Below, piece by piece: positions 5,481 to 5,712 of a stretch of 5,712 bases of DNA; the first letter of the stretch is position 1; every line of letters begins with the position of its first letter. The stretch is from positions 1 to 5,712 of the forward strand of contig CAJTKA010000061.1 in assembly GCA_910576815.1 (NCBI GenBank). Reading direction: 5' to 3'. This DNA is from an uncultured Lachnospiraceae bacterium (GTDB lineage Bacteria; Bacillota; Clostridia; Lachnospirales; Lachnospiraceae). The position numbers were made by a program, and so were the translations under genes. A model generated the notes under the pieces. The model was not told where the DNA came from. It worked only from the letters and a program-made list of their open reading frames with translations, and did no database searches.

Positions 5481-5509
5481 TTGACGATGCGAAACGGGTG
5501 TGGTAGTAT
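5481..5509 (+). promoter_or_regulatory. Extended -10 promoter in front of the hairpin array
   Basis: TTGACG (5481-5486, 5/6) and TAGTAT (5504-5509, 4/6) are separated by 17 bases. TGG directly before the -10 supplies the TGN of an extended -10 element. Transcription would begin near 5516 and run straight into the hairpin series from 5525. A small open frame starting at 5487 overlaps this promoter, so the two readings compete. Confidence 0.55.
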
Positions 5510-5660
5510 CAATTCGTTGTGCAAGAGAAAATTTGCTTCGCAAATTATCTCTAAGAGAATCACAAGTGATTCTCCCCGAGAGAATCTGCTTTGCAGATTA
5601 ACTCCAAGAGGATGCAGGCATCCTCTCCGAGAGAATCAGCACCACAGATTTTCACAATGA
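5487..5660 (+). CDS. Possible 57-residue open frame across the hairpin array, doubtful
   Basis: An ATG at 5487 opens a frame of 57 codons to TGA at 5658-5660. The product would be basic and rich in Arg, Ser and Cys, and it reads the hairpin modules as recurring phrases such as PREN and LREN. Its start lies between the -35 and -10 boxes of the promoter proposed at 5481-5509. Only GGG, about eight bases upstream, resembles a ribosome binding site, and I recognise no protein family. The palindromic content explains the sequence better than protein-coding selection does. I list it because such frames get annotated, but I think it is probably not a gene. Confidence 0.15.
   Translation: MRNGCGSINSLCKRKFASQIISKRITSDSPRENLLCRLTPRGCRHPLRENQHHRFSQ
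5525..5653 (+). repeat. Tandem array of five short hairpin modules
   Basis: Five consecutive palindromes are separated by 3 to 4 bases. A is 5525-5551 (12-3-12, one mismatch). B is 5555-5574 (GAGAATCAC-AA-GTGATTCTC, perfect). C is 5578-5604 (12-3-12, two mismatches). D is 5607-5626 (AGAGGATGC-AG-GCATCCTCT, perfect). E is 5631-5653 (GAGAATC/GATTTTC, with a long 9-nt loop, degraded). Each begins with GAGRAT or a close variant, and the joints read TAA, CCC, CA and CCGA. Stem sequences differ while pairing is kept, so the structure rather than the sequence appears conserved. The centres are palindromic, not unique spacers, so this is not a CRISPR array. A REP/BIME-like element or a structured non-coding RNA are the alternatives. 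Nothing recognisable follows from 5661 to the window end. Confidence 0.75.
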
Positions 5661-5712
5661 ACCTTGACAAATAAACAGTAATGCAACCCTGAAAATGACC
5701 TTAAGAGTAAAT

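Noticed and set aside
5525..5653. CRISPR array
   Set aside because: The repeated units are themselves palindromes with 3-4 base joints; there are no unique spacers of usual length and no cas genes.
5664..5692. TTGACA near the window end as a promoter for a gene to the right
   Set aside because: The expected -10 position reads ACCCTG or similar, with no TATAAT-like match at allowed spacing, and the downstream gene is not in view.

Overview
The window looks like chromosomal DNA of an anaerobic Gram-positive bacterium, probably class Clostridia and perhaps Lachnospiraceae. This is inferred from the mid-to-low G+C content, AGGAG-type ribosome binding sites, TTGACA/TATAAT promoters, an oxygen-sensitive two-subunit class I fumarase, a DUF3781 protein and a tRNA gene with no encoded CCA. 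No rRNA or single diagnostic marker is present, so the family is a guess.

Layout. Positions 1-580 hold a minus-strand response-regulator receiver domain that stops right after its KPF motif. All three minus-strand frames are closed before the window edge, so it is a truncated gene or a remnant. A divergent intergenic region follows. From 581 everything runs on the plus strand: an intramembrane rhomboid protease with a soluble N-terminal domain and a promoter so close that its mRNA may be leaderless (616-1629); a flavodoxin-like/SCP2 fusion protein (1646-2644); a HIT-family nucleotide hydrolase/transferase (2720-3130); and the fumarase alpha subunit (3245-4087). An AT-richer 85-codon DUF3781 gene (4093-4350) and a strongly palindromic leader (4350-4572) come next, and then the fumarase beta subunit (4573-5124). 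After a pair of hairpins there is a consensus promoter, tRNA-Ser(GCU) at 5302-5389 and an intrinsic terminator. The window ends in a tandem series of short hairpins (5525-5653) behind another promoter.

How the genes work together. The two fumarase polypeptides should assemble into one [4Fe-4S] hydratase (fumarate/L-malate interconversion). The other proteins have no obvious shared pathway. The unusual material is non-coding. The fumarase pair is split by a DUF3781 gene plus a leader with mutually exclusive base pairings around the beta-subunit ribosome binding site. The tRNA-Ser locus is flanked by inverted, 26/27-identical copies of a 27-nt hairpin, which belongs to a larger modular hairpin family showing a compensatory base change. 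I see no complete new enzymatic or defence system; the structured repeats and the leader are the most plausible novel elements.
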